Shown here piece by piece: positions 42,239 to 52,841 of a stretch of DNA of 64,000 nucleotides. Made by a program: the position numbers and the translations under genes. Source of the DNA: Lamellibrachia columna (Eukaryota; Annelida; Polychaeta; Sabellida; Siboglinidae); contig OY759268.1 of NCBI GenBank assembly GCA_963662155.1, positions 58,536,562-58,600,561 on the forward strand, written 5' to 3'. Every line of letters starts with the position of its first letter. Position 1 is the stretch's first letter. The notes under the pieces were generated by a model, which did no database searches, was not told the origin of the DNA, and worked only from the letters and a program-made list of their open reading frames with translations.

Positions 42239-43940
42239 ATAATGTTCTGTAAGAGAAGTGATTTTCATAGTCATGACACTTTCAAAACGAAATATAGACG
42301 GACTATTTCCAGGTGTAGCCGTAAGCCCTGGGCTGTGGTCAAGCTGTGAAGTGTGGCCAACATGTTGCTACGATGTTCGAACCAGCTATATTCATTCGCC
42401 GTTAAAGTGGAACATAAATTATCGTCTGGTTACTGTGATTCCAGTACACATCAGTATGATATCTACCTAACTAAATCATGTCCTTAAACCAGCAAATATC
42501 AGCGCTAACTTAGTTTATTGTGCCTTTGATGCTAATGGGAATGGCAATGTCTATACATGGACAATTCCGTATTGGAGAGCCCAGACTGCTAAAAATTAAA
42601 TCTTGTTGGAACAGTGCCAAAGTTTCACTACTTATGCCAAAAACGTGTACAATTTGGACCAAAGTAAAATTGTTAGAGCAATCGGTTCCTTTTCTTAAAA
42701 AATAGCATTTCTAATGAGGTGCATTTTAGCATTACAGCCAATGAAAAAGCAACTAATTTACCTTTATTTTGCTGATTATTTAGGTTAATATACTCTAAAG
42801 TCAAAATGCAGAAAGCAATATGTACTGCACATCTCATACTTTGAACAGGACAGTGACACATTTTCATACATTTTGTCTGTAATTCCGTTACCAAAAGTCA
42901 TAAAAGTTTTCCTGAGAACTAACTATTAATTGAAATTAAAAGTTACTTGAAATTCTCTTATTAGATACACACAGTAACAGGTTAGATCACTCACTTTTAA
43001 TGTATCTTCTCTGATTGTGTGTAAAACCTGGTAACGGAATTACATTTTGGTAACAGAATTACGGTAATGGAATTATATGGCATTTTCTCGTGTTAGTTGT
43101 AGTGAATGGAATGGAAACCATGTCCTATTTTTGCAATATAGGTCAGCACTGACATTAAGACAATGTCTTGGTTAATTTTTAACTACAATGTAACAAAGGG
43201 CAGCTTCAGTCTTCCTGTTTCCAAAAGGGTCCATATAAAACTGAGTCCCTGAGATGACAACCTGAATTTATATCTCACAAAATCCAGCGAAAATGTGAGT
43301 AGACATACCAGCACTTACAGTAATTGTGTAACAGAACTATTATATAATTGTTTGATTACTAGATAGCTAATTTACCTTGTATTTGTATGTGACCTGGTGA
43401 CCCCGCCAGACAATGGGCCAATCAAAATGACGGTAAACACGCCCTGCCACGGGTTTGTCAGTTGGCTGGCATAACTTGATACCATAGACAACAACACTTT
43501 ACAAATACAAATTCAAGGGTCATTGTGGCGGCAAATTAAGGGGACGTGTCAATATTACAAATTGTCATTATGTTTTGTCTACAATATGTAAAACGCCAGT
43601 AAAAAACCGTAAATTTTTACACAAAACAAGCATTTGTTGAGACTGTGTTTTCATTAATAACCAGGAAATGATGCTTAATTTCTTATTTAAAAATAACAAC
43701 AACACTTACGACGTTGTAATTTGGCATATGAACGCGTCTTACATGTAGGCAACATAATACGATATAGAATTACAATTGGTGAAGGGTTTGTGTGGAAAAT
43801 ACACTGCTATTTTATGCTGTCATTAAACCTTTACTTAATTCATTCAGGGTGTGGTAACAGATGTAATTCGCTTATGGTAACCAAAATCTATCTTAAAGTT
43901 ATCAGTGACACTGTCATACAAAAATAATATATAATATAAT
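42239..43940. other. Unique AT-rich intergenic DNA
   Basis: No coding segment was recognised; the small open frames have no domain features. It contains the inverted-repeat element annotated at 42,878-43,062 and an AT-rich run just before the 50-bp array. Confidence 0.6.
42878..43062. repeat. Short inverted-repeat element (possible MITE relic)
   Basis: GTAATTCCGTTACCAAAA (42,879-42,896) is matched in inverted orientation, 17 of 18 bases, by TTTTGGTAACAGAATTAC at 43,045-43,062. It is matched again by TGGTAACGGAATTACA just inside (43,030-43,045). A further related piece, GGTAATGGAATTA, follows at 43,063. The 185-bp size and inverted ends recall a miniature transposon. I found no clear target duplication, so it may simply be a local inverted repeat. 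Confidence 0.4.
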
Positions 43941-44384
43941 ATATACATTGTCATTGACATGCCTTATCTCATGTTATCTTTTATAGAACTATATACATTG
44001 TCATTGACATGCCTTATCTCATGTTATCTTTTATAGAACTATATACATTGTCATTGACATGCCTTATCTCTTGTTATCTTTTATAGAACTATATACATTG
44101 TCATTGACATGCCTTATCTCATGTTATCTTTTATAGAACTATATACATTGTCATTGACATGCCTTATCTCTTGTTATCTTTTATAGAACTATATACATTG
44201 TCATTGACATGCCTTATCTCATGTTATCTTTTATAGAACTATATACATTGTCATTGACATGCCTTATCTCTTATTATCTTTTATAGAACTATATACATTG
44301 TCATTGACATGCCTTATCTCTTGTTATCTTTTATAGAACTATATACATTGTCATTGACATGCCTTATCTCATGTTATCTTTTAT
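43941..44384. repeat. 50-bp minisatellite, 9 copies
   Basis: Units start at 43,941 and every 50 bp to 44,341; the last is cut at TTTTAT. Each contains TACATTGTCATTGACATGCC. One site (TCTCATG/TCTCTTG/TCTCTTA) nearly alternates between A and T from unit 3 on, which suggests growth by duplication of a 100-bp dimer. Confidence 0.97.
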
Positions 44385-45331
44385 TGCATTTCATTTGTAT
44401 TACTTGAATGATTTTAAAACGGTTTTTATTTTCATGTGACCAGTTTTAAATACCTCTTTTATTCAGTAATTATGTTAATAGTGTATCAATAGCTGCTACT
44501 TTATTTTCCTTACAAACTGATATTTTAATTTGATATTCTATTTGTATTATACAGTGTGTGTAGTCACTTAGGTATATTGATTTACATATATAACTCTGAC
44601 CTATATGTAAGCATCACTAGTGTTGGGAATGGAATTGATCTTCATAACTGATCGTTGGCTTGGCCATACCGACCGATGATATAATTGGTTTGTGTACGGC
44701 CATTGTCCGAATAAAAAACAAATTTAGACATTCCATCAGATAATTAATTACTAGTTGCGTGTTCCCAATTCCAATCAGAACTAATATAATAACCTGGTTC
44801 AATAATATTGGCAGGCAGTTTGCCAAAATATTGACGCAGAAACTTTGAACTAATACAAACAGACTATAATATGAGTAAAACATCACCGATCAAAATAGCG
44901 ACCGGACCAAGCGTCCAAGTTAACGATTAGGCTGTACTCAGTGTAGTAAATTCATAGTATTTTGTCCAATACTGGCAATAGCCAGGCAATACTGAATCTG
45001 GATGGTTGCTGTTTTTTCAAAGAAGTAATATTTCAATGTATTACTTTCAAAACCAATTATGTTACTGAGTGCTATATCTTACACTTATACATAATGAGCA
45101 TAAATTTTGTTAAGCTAGAGATAAGCTAGTTTGCCCATATCTCAACCCAGTTTTTATCTATTCTATTTTTATGTGTTGTCTTGTTTTACTTTTAGTGTCA
45201 AGCAGTTGATTTTGAGTATGATTGTAATCATATTTGTTTATATTAGACATATTGGCATGCATGTACTTAAAGTCTTAAGATGCTTCAAACATTACTTCCA
45301 TGTTTATAAATTTTCAAGTTACTTTTTCATG
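44385..45331. other. Unique AT-rich spacer
   Basis: Nothing recognisable as a gene. The open frames at 44,617-44,886 (minus) and 45,131-45,406 (plus) are AT-driven, and the second runs into the next repeat array. Confidence 0.6.
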
Positions 45332-46050
45332 AACCTTCATGTGTTGGCTCTTCTTCTGTTCAGTAATACTGTGCATGTGATAACGCCAACCTTGCTGCAC
45401 AGCTAGTAAGTAACCTTCATGTGTTGGCTCTTCTTCTATTCAGTAATACTGTGCAGGTGATAACCCCAACCTCGCTGCACAGCTAGTAAGTAACCTTCAT
45501 GTGTTGGCTCTTCTTCTATTCAGTAATACTGTGCAGGTGATAACACCAACCTCGCTGCACAGCTAGTAAGTAACCTTCATGTGTTGGTTCTTCTTCTATT
45601 CAGTAATACTGTGCAGGTGATAACACCAACCTCGCTGCACAGCTAGTAAGTAACCTTCATGTGTTGGTTCTTCTTCTATTCAGTAATACTGTGCAGGTGA
45701 TAACACCAACCTCGCTGCACAGCTAGTAAGTAACCTTCATGTGTTGGCTCTTCTTCTATTCAGTAATACTGTGCAGGTGATAACGCCAACCTCGCTGCAC
45801 AGCTAGTAAGTAACCTTCATGTGTTGGTTCTTCTTCTATTCAGTAATACTGTGCAGGTGATAACACCAACCTCGCTGCACAGCTAGTAAGTAACCTTCAT
45901 GTGTTGGTTCTTCTTCTATTCAGTAATACTGTGCAGGTGATAACACCAACCTCGCTGCACAGCTAGTAAGTAACCTTCATGTGTTGGCTCTTCTTCTATT
46001 CAGTAATACTGTGCAGGTGATAACACCAACCTCGCTGCACAGCTAGTAAG
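45332..46050. repeat. 80-bp minisatellite, 9 copies
   Basis: Units start at about 45,332 and every 80 bp. Each contains TTCTTCTATTCAG (first copy TTCTTCTGTTCAG), CTGTGCAGGTGATAAC and AGCTAGTAAGTAACC. The first copy is the most divergent (GTGCATGTGATAACG, CTTGCTGC); later copies differ by a C/T in GTTGG(C/T)TC and one base in AAC(A/C/G)CC. A pyrimidine tract plus CAG next to a CAG/GTGATA makes every unit look like a splice acceptor, 13-base mini-exon and donor. That is only a formal resemblance. Confidence 0.97.
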
Positions 46051-47130
46051 ACTCGATTGGGCCAATAATGGTTAAACCGGACTTGGCCTGCCATTGAAAA
46101 AAAACTAATTCAGCCAATAATGGCTGTCATTTAAAGTTTTTTTATAATGTTCAAGACTGGCAAAATTTTATTTCTGACAAAGGGCCTGCTAAACTACAAC
46201 CATTTGTAACTACAAATAAGAATATTACGTCAGCGGTTTACTAGAAAAACCTTGTTGAACACACATCTTAATTTCATAGGCCGCACCATACTGTTAGATA
46301 ATACAAAAACATGAGTGCAGCATTCTGGCAATACTCGCTTGCCAAGTGAAAATATATTTGCATACACCTATTCCTATTCTTGCCAACAGGATATGGCCAT
46401 GCTGTTTGTCCAAACTCAACTTATGTAACATATCTTGACCTTTGTTTTCTAAACTAGTCTTCTTTCTGGCAAAAGAACACGTTTGAGACTTTGCATTGGT
46501 TCTGTGTATGCCGGTCTCCCTTAATACGTCACTTTAGTCGTGGTTACCCCAATTTCATAGAACTGCACATGCGCTTATCGGTCGCGCTGGTTAACATATC
46601 AGCCTTCAGCCATTTGGAGAAATGACCAAAATCGTCCACTTTCATAACAAATTCTGAGTATACCACTGGCATGAACATTTTTATTGTAGTTGGAAATGGT
46701 TAGTTTTGATTAACTCTTTTAGGTGCATAGTCCCCAAAATATGCCTTTTGTTTCCCTTTAATATAACTAAGTATGCACCGAGAATCAGGGTGCACATACA
46801 ATTTTTCACAATGAAAAGTACGGCATAGATACAGGCGAAGATGTGTGCAACAATGCAATGGTGCCACAGCGTGGAGCCAGGATAATCGAGACTACTAACG
46901 TTATTGATCAACTGATGCGCAATCTACCAATCGGCAGTCCGTAGATTCTGCAGCGCGATCTAGCGATATGCAGGCGCAAGTTGCGCAGCGCAATCTGCAC
47001 AATGTGCAGATCGATCAAACATCACCCAACAAATATTATCGACTATTGTAACCATTTGAGTCGTCAAATTATGGAGCTACATTCCGTTATTCCAAGAGCA
47101 TAACAATTATATGACTGAGTGTTTATGACT
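46051..47130. other. Unique spacer with small palindromes
   Basis: No gene was recognised. Notable are GCGCAAGTTGCGC (46,974-46,986), a hairpin ATCTGCAC-AAT-GTGCAGAT (46,993-47,011), and a GCGC-rich stretch at about 46,950-47,015 unlike its AT-rich surroundings. The TACGTCA-like and CATGCGC motifs at 46,525-46,575 could be regulatory, but no exon follows. Confidence 0.55.
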
Positions 47131-47282
47131 ATGTCTACGTCACCTACTTATATAATCATTACATCAATATGTCTATGTCACCTACTTATATAATCATGAC
47201 ACCAATATGTCTATGTCACCTACTTATATAATCATGACATCAATATGTCTATGTCACCTACTTATATAATCATGACATCAAT
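47131..47282. repeat. 38-bp minisatellite, 4 copies
   Basis: Units begin at 47,131, 47,169, 47,207 and 47,245 and contain GTCACCTACTTATATAATCA. Substitutions are confined to three sites. It ends 25 bp before the left inverted repeat of the transposon-like element. Confidence 0.95.
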
Positions 47283-47589
47283 ATTCACACTAGGAATTGT
47301 TACAGCATAATAAGCCAGTTCAGAGTTTCGACTACGCATGCGCCAACTCCCTTGTTACAATTCCAGGTCAGAGGGCAATCGACATAAACTGCTGTTGACC
47401 ACTATATCGCCTTTCGTGCTGTCAATGTCAAGAATTTACTACAAGTAATCTAACATGTTGAAAGTATTCAGATATATTGTATAATATTTTTTTGTCTTTT
47501 TATATATGTTATGTTGTAAAAATAAAGTTACTACTTACATATACAAATTAACACTTTTTTATTATTATTTAATTTATGTTGTTTCAGAC

Positions 47590-47815
47590 ATGCCAGTTTG
47601 TGCTGTGTTGAATTATGGGAATGGAGAGTACAGGCTGGACCGTTGGAAGTCGGAGAATTGTACAATCCACCCATGATTTAAGAAAGGTGTACGGCAGTGC
47701 ATTTGTCCTCCCCTTTTGTTCTGTACCCGTTTCCCACAGAACGAAAAAAGATCACGAAGGCCGCCAGACAAGGAGGAAAACGCTTTTCCTTCTTTGTAAT
47801 CAGACAGTGGCCGAG
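47590..47815 (+). pseudogene. Broken THAP-like zinc-finger segment
   Basis: The sequence after a splice-acceptor-like TTATGTTGTTTCAG (ending at 47,587) opens with ATG at 47,590. It shows MPVCAVLNYGN, cysteines at codons 4, 24, 37 and 39, and a histidine at 27. After a frame change in a C-run it continues PFVLYPFPTERKK (about 47,710-47,750). The remainder, KDHEGRQ, lies in another frame after an A-run. A Cys-rich start followed by a PFPTE..D.EGR block resembles the first half of THAP (C2CH) DNA-binding domains. It is inactivated by TGA at codon 29 (47,674-47,676) and at least two frameshifts, and the tandem repeat begins where the second half should be. The family call is by pattern recollection only. 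Confidence 0.5.
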
Positions 47816-47817
47816 TC

Positions 47818-48455
47818 CTCAGGTCTCTCTCTCTGGTGTCAACCAGGTACTCAGCTCTCTCCCTGGTGTCAACCAGGTACTCAGGTCTCTCACTGGTGTC
47901 AACCAGGTACTCAGGTCTCTCCCTGGTGTCAACCAGGTACTCAGGTCTCTCACTGGTGTCAACCAGGTACTCAGGTCTCTCCATGGTGTCAACCAGGTAC
48001 TCAGGTCTCTCCCTGGTGTCAACCAGGTACTCAGTTCTCTCCCTGGTGTCAACCAGGTACTCAGGTCTCTCCCTGGTGTCAACCAGGTACTCAGGTCTCT
48101 CCCTGGTGTCAACCAGGTATTCAGGTCTCTCCCTGGTGTCAACCAGGTACTCAGGTCTCTCACTGGTGTCAACCAGGTACTCAGATCTCTCCCTGGTGTC
48201 AACCAGGTACTCAGGTCTCTCACTGGTGTCAACCAGGTAATCAGGTCTCTCACTGGTGTCAACCAGGTACTCAGGTCTCTCACTGGTGTCAACCAGGTAC
48301 TCAGGTCTCTCCCAATGTGTCAACCAGGTACTCAGGTCTCTTCCTGGTGTCAACCAGGTACTCAGGTCTCTCCCTGGTGTCAACCAGGTACTCAGGTCTC
48401 TCCCTGGTGTCAACCAGGTACTCAGGTCTCTCACTGGTGTCAACCAGGTACTCAG
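47818..48455. repeat. 30-bp hairpin minisatellite, about 21 copies
   Basis: Each unit contains TCAGGTCTCT followed by CCTGGTGTCAACCAGG, a 6-bp inverted repeat with a 4-base loop. Common variants are CCCTGG/CACTGG. One unit near 48,310 has an extra base (CCCAATGTG), which shifts the frames. The long open frames on both strands over this stretch arise from the 30-bp period. The array sits where the THAP-like relic is interrupted. Confidence 0.97.
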
Positions 48456-49054
48456 CTAGATGACAGTACATACATGGAGGCCACATTGACATACTCTTCC
48501 CTTCCCCCAGTCACTGCTTAGTCCAGACAACGGATCTGGTAAAACATCACCTTGCACAATCAAAAGCCTTCGGTATTGTTCTGTTTTCTGTCTGGTTTCC
48601 TCTTTTACACTAGCTTTCTGTGGAATGCTGAATCTTTATAAAAGATTGCTCCTACAAAGATATGAACTGTTGGATTAATATCAATCATCAATTTAGTATT
48701 TTTTATATGTATGTGTATCTATGCACATTGTACTATATATTGGTTGATGTATGCCTATGTATACTCTAATATTCAGTACATTTAGCAACTTATAAATAAA
48801 TGTTGCTAAACTGTAAACTAGTCAATTGTGATTATTTAATTTAAGAAATAAGATTGTAAATTATGAATATGGAATGCAAAATATGTTTTTATAACTTTAT
48901 GCATTTCCTTTCAACACATGTAAAATGATTGTTTAGATTTTATATATTCACAGCATCCTGATTGATGTGCTTTGGATCAGTAGAGATATCTTATGCATTG
49001 CTGTACCTTGTACATATGTTTATGTTGATTTAATTAAACAAAGTAAGAGGCACT
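48456..49054. other. AT-rich interior of the transposon relic
   Basis: No domain was recognised in any frame. The stretch is AT-rich with several AATAAA/TATAAA-like signals. Confidence 0.5.
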
Positions 49055-49174
49055 GATTTAATTCAAAAACGTAAGATTTAATTCAAAAAAATAAGATTTA
49101 ATTCAAAAAAGTAAGATTTAATTCAAAAAAATAAGATTTAATTCAAAAAAGTAAGATTTAATTCAAAAAAGTAA
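49055..49174. repeat. 20-bp minisatellite, 6 copies
   Basis: The unit GATTTAATTCAAAAAAGTAA repeats at 49,055, 49,075, 49,095, 49,115, 49,135 and 49,155, with G/A and C/A variants in the A-run. The flanking words GTAAGAGGCACTGA occur on both sides (about 49,043 and 49,171), so the array may have grown inside a short direct repeat. Confidence 0.95.
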
Positions 49175-49483
49175 GAGGCACTGAATGCCAGCGCAACCAG
49201 TTCTTCCTTGTTGCCAGTTGTTGGCAGCCAGCCCTCTGTCGCGTAAATATTCTTGTATTTTATTTGTTTCCATCAACGGAACTAATTAAAGTTGGCCATA
49301 TCGGCGACCAATCGACATACACAACAACAAACACGGAGAGCACAAAACAACACGAGAAGTTCGAACGTCAACAACAATAATCTGACAGGCGTAGCGTGGA
49401 CAGCGAGGAATGTGTTTATGTCGATTGACCTATGACATTACCCACGATGCTTTGCGTAGTCGAAATTCCGAACTGGCTTATTA

Positions 49484-50821
49484 ATGACGTTGTTTCTTGA
49501 AGAGCAGCTAACACTAGCCTGGGCCGCTAGGGGCAGCCTAGGCATACATATCTACGTTGTCTTGAGACCGGGCGTTATAACGACATTATAGATACACGAG
49601 GTGGCAGCCACGTACCTATAGTAGAACGATTTCACTAACCCTACAACTTCGCCATTTAGCATCGATGACATGTTTCCCTTGCCGAAAGTCTGCGCGCAAA
49701 CGCAGTGGAGAACATGCAGCCCGCGTGAGCAACGTGACCTCAGGTAACCCGATCAACTTTGACCCCGTGCCAGAAGTATGCAGACTCCGCTGACCCACAT
49801 GACCCCATGATGTTGACCTTATTTTGTCAGCGAGCTCGTAACGCGAGGCCTTTTTAAGAAAGTTGTAAGTAATTTGATTAGAAAGTGGAAAGTGATGGAG
49901 CATCAGAAGAAATGTAGGCGAGACGAAAAGTACAAAAAAGTATAGGAATAAACCACACAAAGTTCATAACTGACTAGTTGTGGATAAAGCTGCCAGGCTT
50001 TGTGTTCTGCTATTGAATGCTACGTGGCAACATGAGCAACGTTTTCACGCCAGCGGCACGACACCCTCCTATAAATACCTCCCACCCTGTGATGTTGTCG
50101 TGCTCACTGGCGTCACGATACACCGACTGAACACAATGCTCGCTCAACGTCTCCTGCGACATTATCTTGCAGAGCCGAGCTGCCTGTGGGAACGACTGCC
50201 ATAGCGCGCAGACGCTGATCAAAAGATAGCGCATTGTTATCATCATAAACTGACCCGCTGATGTGTTGATAAACTAGTTACGGCCAGATATGATGTAGAG
50301 TTGGCAACATGACATGTTAAACATACACACTAGTATGCTACTCTTTTGATTTACCTCTCGGCCTTTCTGATTCCTCTTTTCTCTTCTGTCTACTGAGCGC
50401 ACTGATAACTCGACTGTCGGCAACCGACCATAATCCTGGTGGCGAGACCGCGAACTACATAGGTCTACATTAATTCAATCATTAAATTCCGCACAAAAAA
50501 GGAAATAGTGTTGAATTGCGACCAGCTATATAAATATAGAAAATTTATTAATCTTTTGTCTTTGTTTTAATCATTCCTCATCACGCAAAATCCAATATTG
50601 TCGAGATTTCCAAAAAGACACAAACTAGCTACAGATTGTCGCCATACACGTCACGCCTCACGGAGAGAGTTCATCCAGGTCAGAACTTCTAACAACATGA
50701 TGCCATTTTCGAATTAATATTAATTACCGTTAACATAATAATAATAATTAACATTTGCGCTTTCCGCGCACATTGACGACTTGACAGTCAGCAACAGGAT
50801 TGTAAATGGCTCTTCTTTCTG
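49484..50821. other. Unique intergenic DNA
   Basis: Mixed composition with GC-richer patches (49.50-49.80 and 50.03-50.21 kb). The 114-codon minus-strand frame at 49,616-49,960 and the overlapping frames at 49,980-50,246 have no recognisable domain. No gene can be supported. Confidence 0.5.
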
Positions 50822-51000
50822 ACAACGAATAAATGGCAGACTAACCTGACTAACACTGAACTAATTGCATAGCTACACTGAACAACGAATAAATAGCAGA
50901 CTAACCTGACTAACACTGAACTAATTGCATAGCTACACTGAACAACGAATAAATAGCAGACTAACCTGACTAACATTGAACTAATGCATAGCTACACTGA
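50822..51000. repeat. 60-bp minisatellite, 3 copies
   Basis: Copies start at about 50,822, 50,882 and 50,942 and include CTAACCTGACTAAC and GCATAGCTACACTGA. Copies 1 and 2 differ by very few bases; copy 3 has a C-to-T change and a 1-bp deletion. Confidence 0.96.
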
Positions 51001-51049
51001 ACAACAAAACAAACGCAAACATTTTAACATTTTACTAAGGGGTGTTCTA

Positions 51050-51578
51050 TTTATGTCTGTGGTTGTAACTTTATTATGTATGTATGTCTCTCTTCGTGTC
51101 TGCTTGTTTATTTACCTGTCAGCACATGTATGTCTGTATATGATCTCTCCCTCCCTCTCTCAACCTCACTCACTCCTTCCCTCTCTGTCTTCCTCTCTCA
51201 CTCCATCCCCCTCTCATGCCCTATCTCAATCCCTACTGCTCTCTCACCTTCTCTCTACCCTGCCTCTATTTCCTCCCTCCCTCCTTCTTCCTCCCTCTCT
51301 GCCCCCTCTCTCCCTGCAAGTCTGTCAGTATGTCAGCACATATATTTGTTTGTCTCTCAGACTGACATATAAGATCTACTTGTGGCTACCCGCCTGGCTG
51401 TGTGTCTTCTACATCACTACCCTTTCCCCTATTATATACATTCATGCATTTCCCTCCGAATATTTCAATTACAATCCTGCCTAAGTCAGTCCCACACCCT
51501 CCCTGGGAGCCTACCACCCAGCTCATGTACATGTCTGTCTCTCTGTTTGTCAATCTGTTGGCAAATATCTTTATTACG

Positions 51579-51653
<75 letters not shown>

Positions 51654-51713
51654 GTCTTTCTCTCTCTAACTCACACTCTCTCTCTAACTCACACTCCCTC
51701 CCTCCCTCCCAAG
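51050..51713 (+). repeat. Pyrimidine-rich composite repeat, copy A
   Basis: Order of parts: GTATGTCTCTCTTC-like leader, CAGCACATGTATGTCTG, a C/T tract, GTCTGTCAGTATGTCAGCACATAT, then GGCTACCCGCCTGGCTGTGTGTCT once, CTACATCACTACCC, CCACCCAGCTCATGTACATG, and a (CT)n tract at about 51,580-51,658. The same order recurs at 53.3-53.8 kb and in part at 55.8-57.5 kb. The C/T strand is always the plus strand. No coding function is evident; the Ser/Leu-rich open frames follow the CT repeat. Confidence 0.85.
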
Positions 51714-52071
51714 TGACTCAAGTAGACACTTGCGAGAGATACATAATCACTCTGAAACTAACTCAAGTGACTCAAGCAGACACTTGTGAGACACAGTCAC
51801 TCTGACACTAACCCAAGTGACTCAAGTAGACACTTGCGAGAGATATATAATCACTCTGAAACTAACTCAAGTGACTCAAGCAGACACTTGTGAGACACAG
51901 TCACTCTGACACAGACACAAGTGACTCAAGCAGACACTTGTGAGACACAGTCACTCTGACACAGACACAAGTGACTCAACCAGACACTTGTGAGAAACAG
52001 TCACTCTGACACAGATGCAAGTGACTCAAGCAGACACTTGTGAGACACAGTCACTTTGACACAGACACAAA
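51714..52071. repeat. 50/54-bp minisatellite carrying TGACTCA in every unit
   Basis: Seven units, each with TGACTCA, starting at 51,714, 51,768, 51,818, 51,872, 51,922, 51,972 and 52,022. Spacings are 54, 50, 54, 50, 50, 50. Two further units lie at 52,355 and 52,405 inside the following duplication. Each also has CAGACACTTG. TGACTCA is the consensus site for AP-1/bZIP factors, but the repeat alone does not show regulatory use. Confidence 0.93.
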
Positions 52072-52800
52072 TGAATGAAGCATATTAACTCTTTCACTGT
52101 AACAGTTAAGTTGGATGTTGTCACCTCCCTGTGTAGTCTTTTTGTCCAACTACTACTATTTGTCTATTTGAATTGGCAGTGTACACTAACACAAGTGATA
52201 TCACAGTGTACACTAACACAAGTGATATCACAGTGTACACTAACACAAGTGATGTCACCACTTGTCACCACAAGTCATCAGTTTTTAAATCTCCATTGCT
52301 TTCTTCGATACTTGTGTTTTCCACAAGACACAGTCACTCTGACACAGACACAAGTGACTCAACCAGACACTTGTGAGAAACAGTCACTCTGACACAGACG
52401 CAAGTGACTCAAGCAGACACTTGTGAGACACAGTCACTTTGACACAGACACAAGTGAATGAAGCATATTAACTCTTTCACTGTAACAGTTAAGTTGGATG
52501 TTGTCACCTCCCTGTGTAGTCTTTTTGTCCAACTACTACTATTTGTCTATTTGAATTGGCAGTGTACACTAACACAAGTGATATCACAGTGTACACTAAC
52601 ACAAGTGATATCACAGTGTACACTAACACAAGTGATATCACAGTGTACACTAACACAAGTGATATAACAGTGTACACTAACACAAGTGATATCACAGTGT
52701 ACACTAACACAAGTGATATCACCACTTGTCACCACAAGTCATCACTTTTTAAATCACCATTGCTTTCCATCCTTCGATACTTGTGTTTTCCACAAGTGAC
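52072..52800. repeat. 383-bp tandem duplication with 27-bp palindromic units (3 and 6 copies)
   Basis: A segment starting AATGAAGCATATTAAC at 52,072 recurs at 52,455 (shift 383). Each copy holds a 27-bp array: three units at 52,178-52,258 and six at 52,561-52,722. A unit is AGTGTACACT, then AACACAA, then GTGATATCAC, so two perfect 10-bp palindromes. A shared tail follows both arrays (CACTTGTCACCACAAGTCAT, then TTGTGTTTTCCACAAG). Confidence 0.93.
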
Positions 52801-52841
52801 CAGTTACGTTAACTCATTCACTGTAATCAGTGAAGTTGCAA

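Larger units (their letters stand above)
47308..49483. mobile_element. DNA transposon relic with imperfect terminal inverted repeats
   Basis: The left end (47,308-47,389) begins TAATAAGCCAGTTC, continues TTTCGACTACGCA and ends AATCGACATAAAC. The right end (49,414-49,483) is its inverse: GTTTATGTCGATT, then TGCGTAGTCGAAA, then GAACTGGCTTATTA. The parts keep their order and rough spacing, giving imperfect inverted repeats of 70-82 bp around 2.2 kb. Inside are a THAP-like coding relic (from 47,590), a 30-bp minisatellite and AT-rich DNA with a 20-bp array. A THAP zinc finger inside inverted repeats is typical of P-element-superfamily transposons, so I infer a degraded, non-autonomous member. No transposase catalytic core is visible, and I could not identify a clean target-site duplication. 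Confidence 0.6.

Noticed and set aside
44617..44800. hAT transposon end (TAGTGTTGGGAAT-like word at about 44,617)
   Set aside because: A loosely similar inverse word lies near 44,757, but the match is poor and no target duplication was found.
47615..48521. Coding genes of 130-280 codons over the 30-bp array
   Set aside because: Overlapping frames on both strands derive from the 30-bp period; only the short THAP-like relic upstream has family-like features, and it is broken.
49616..49960. 114-codon minus-strand gene
   Set aside because: No recognisable domain, no supporting promoter or splice context; length is compatible with chance in GC-richer DNA.
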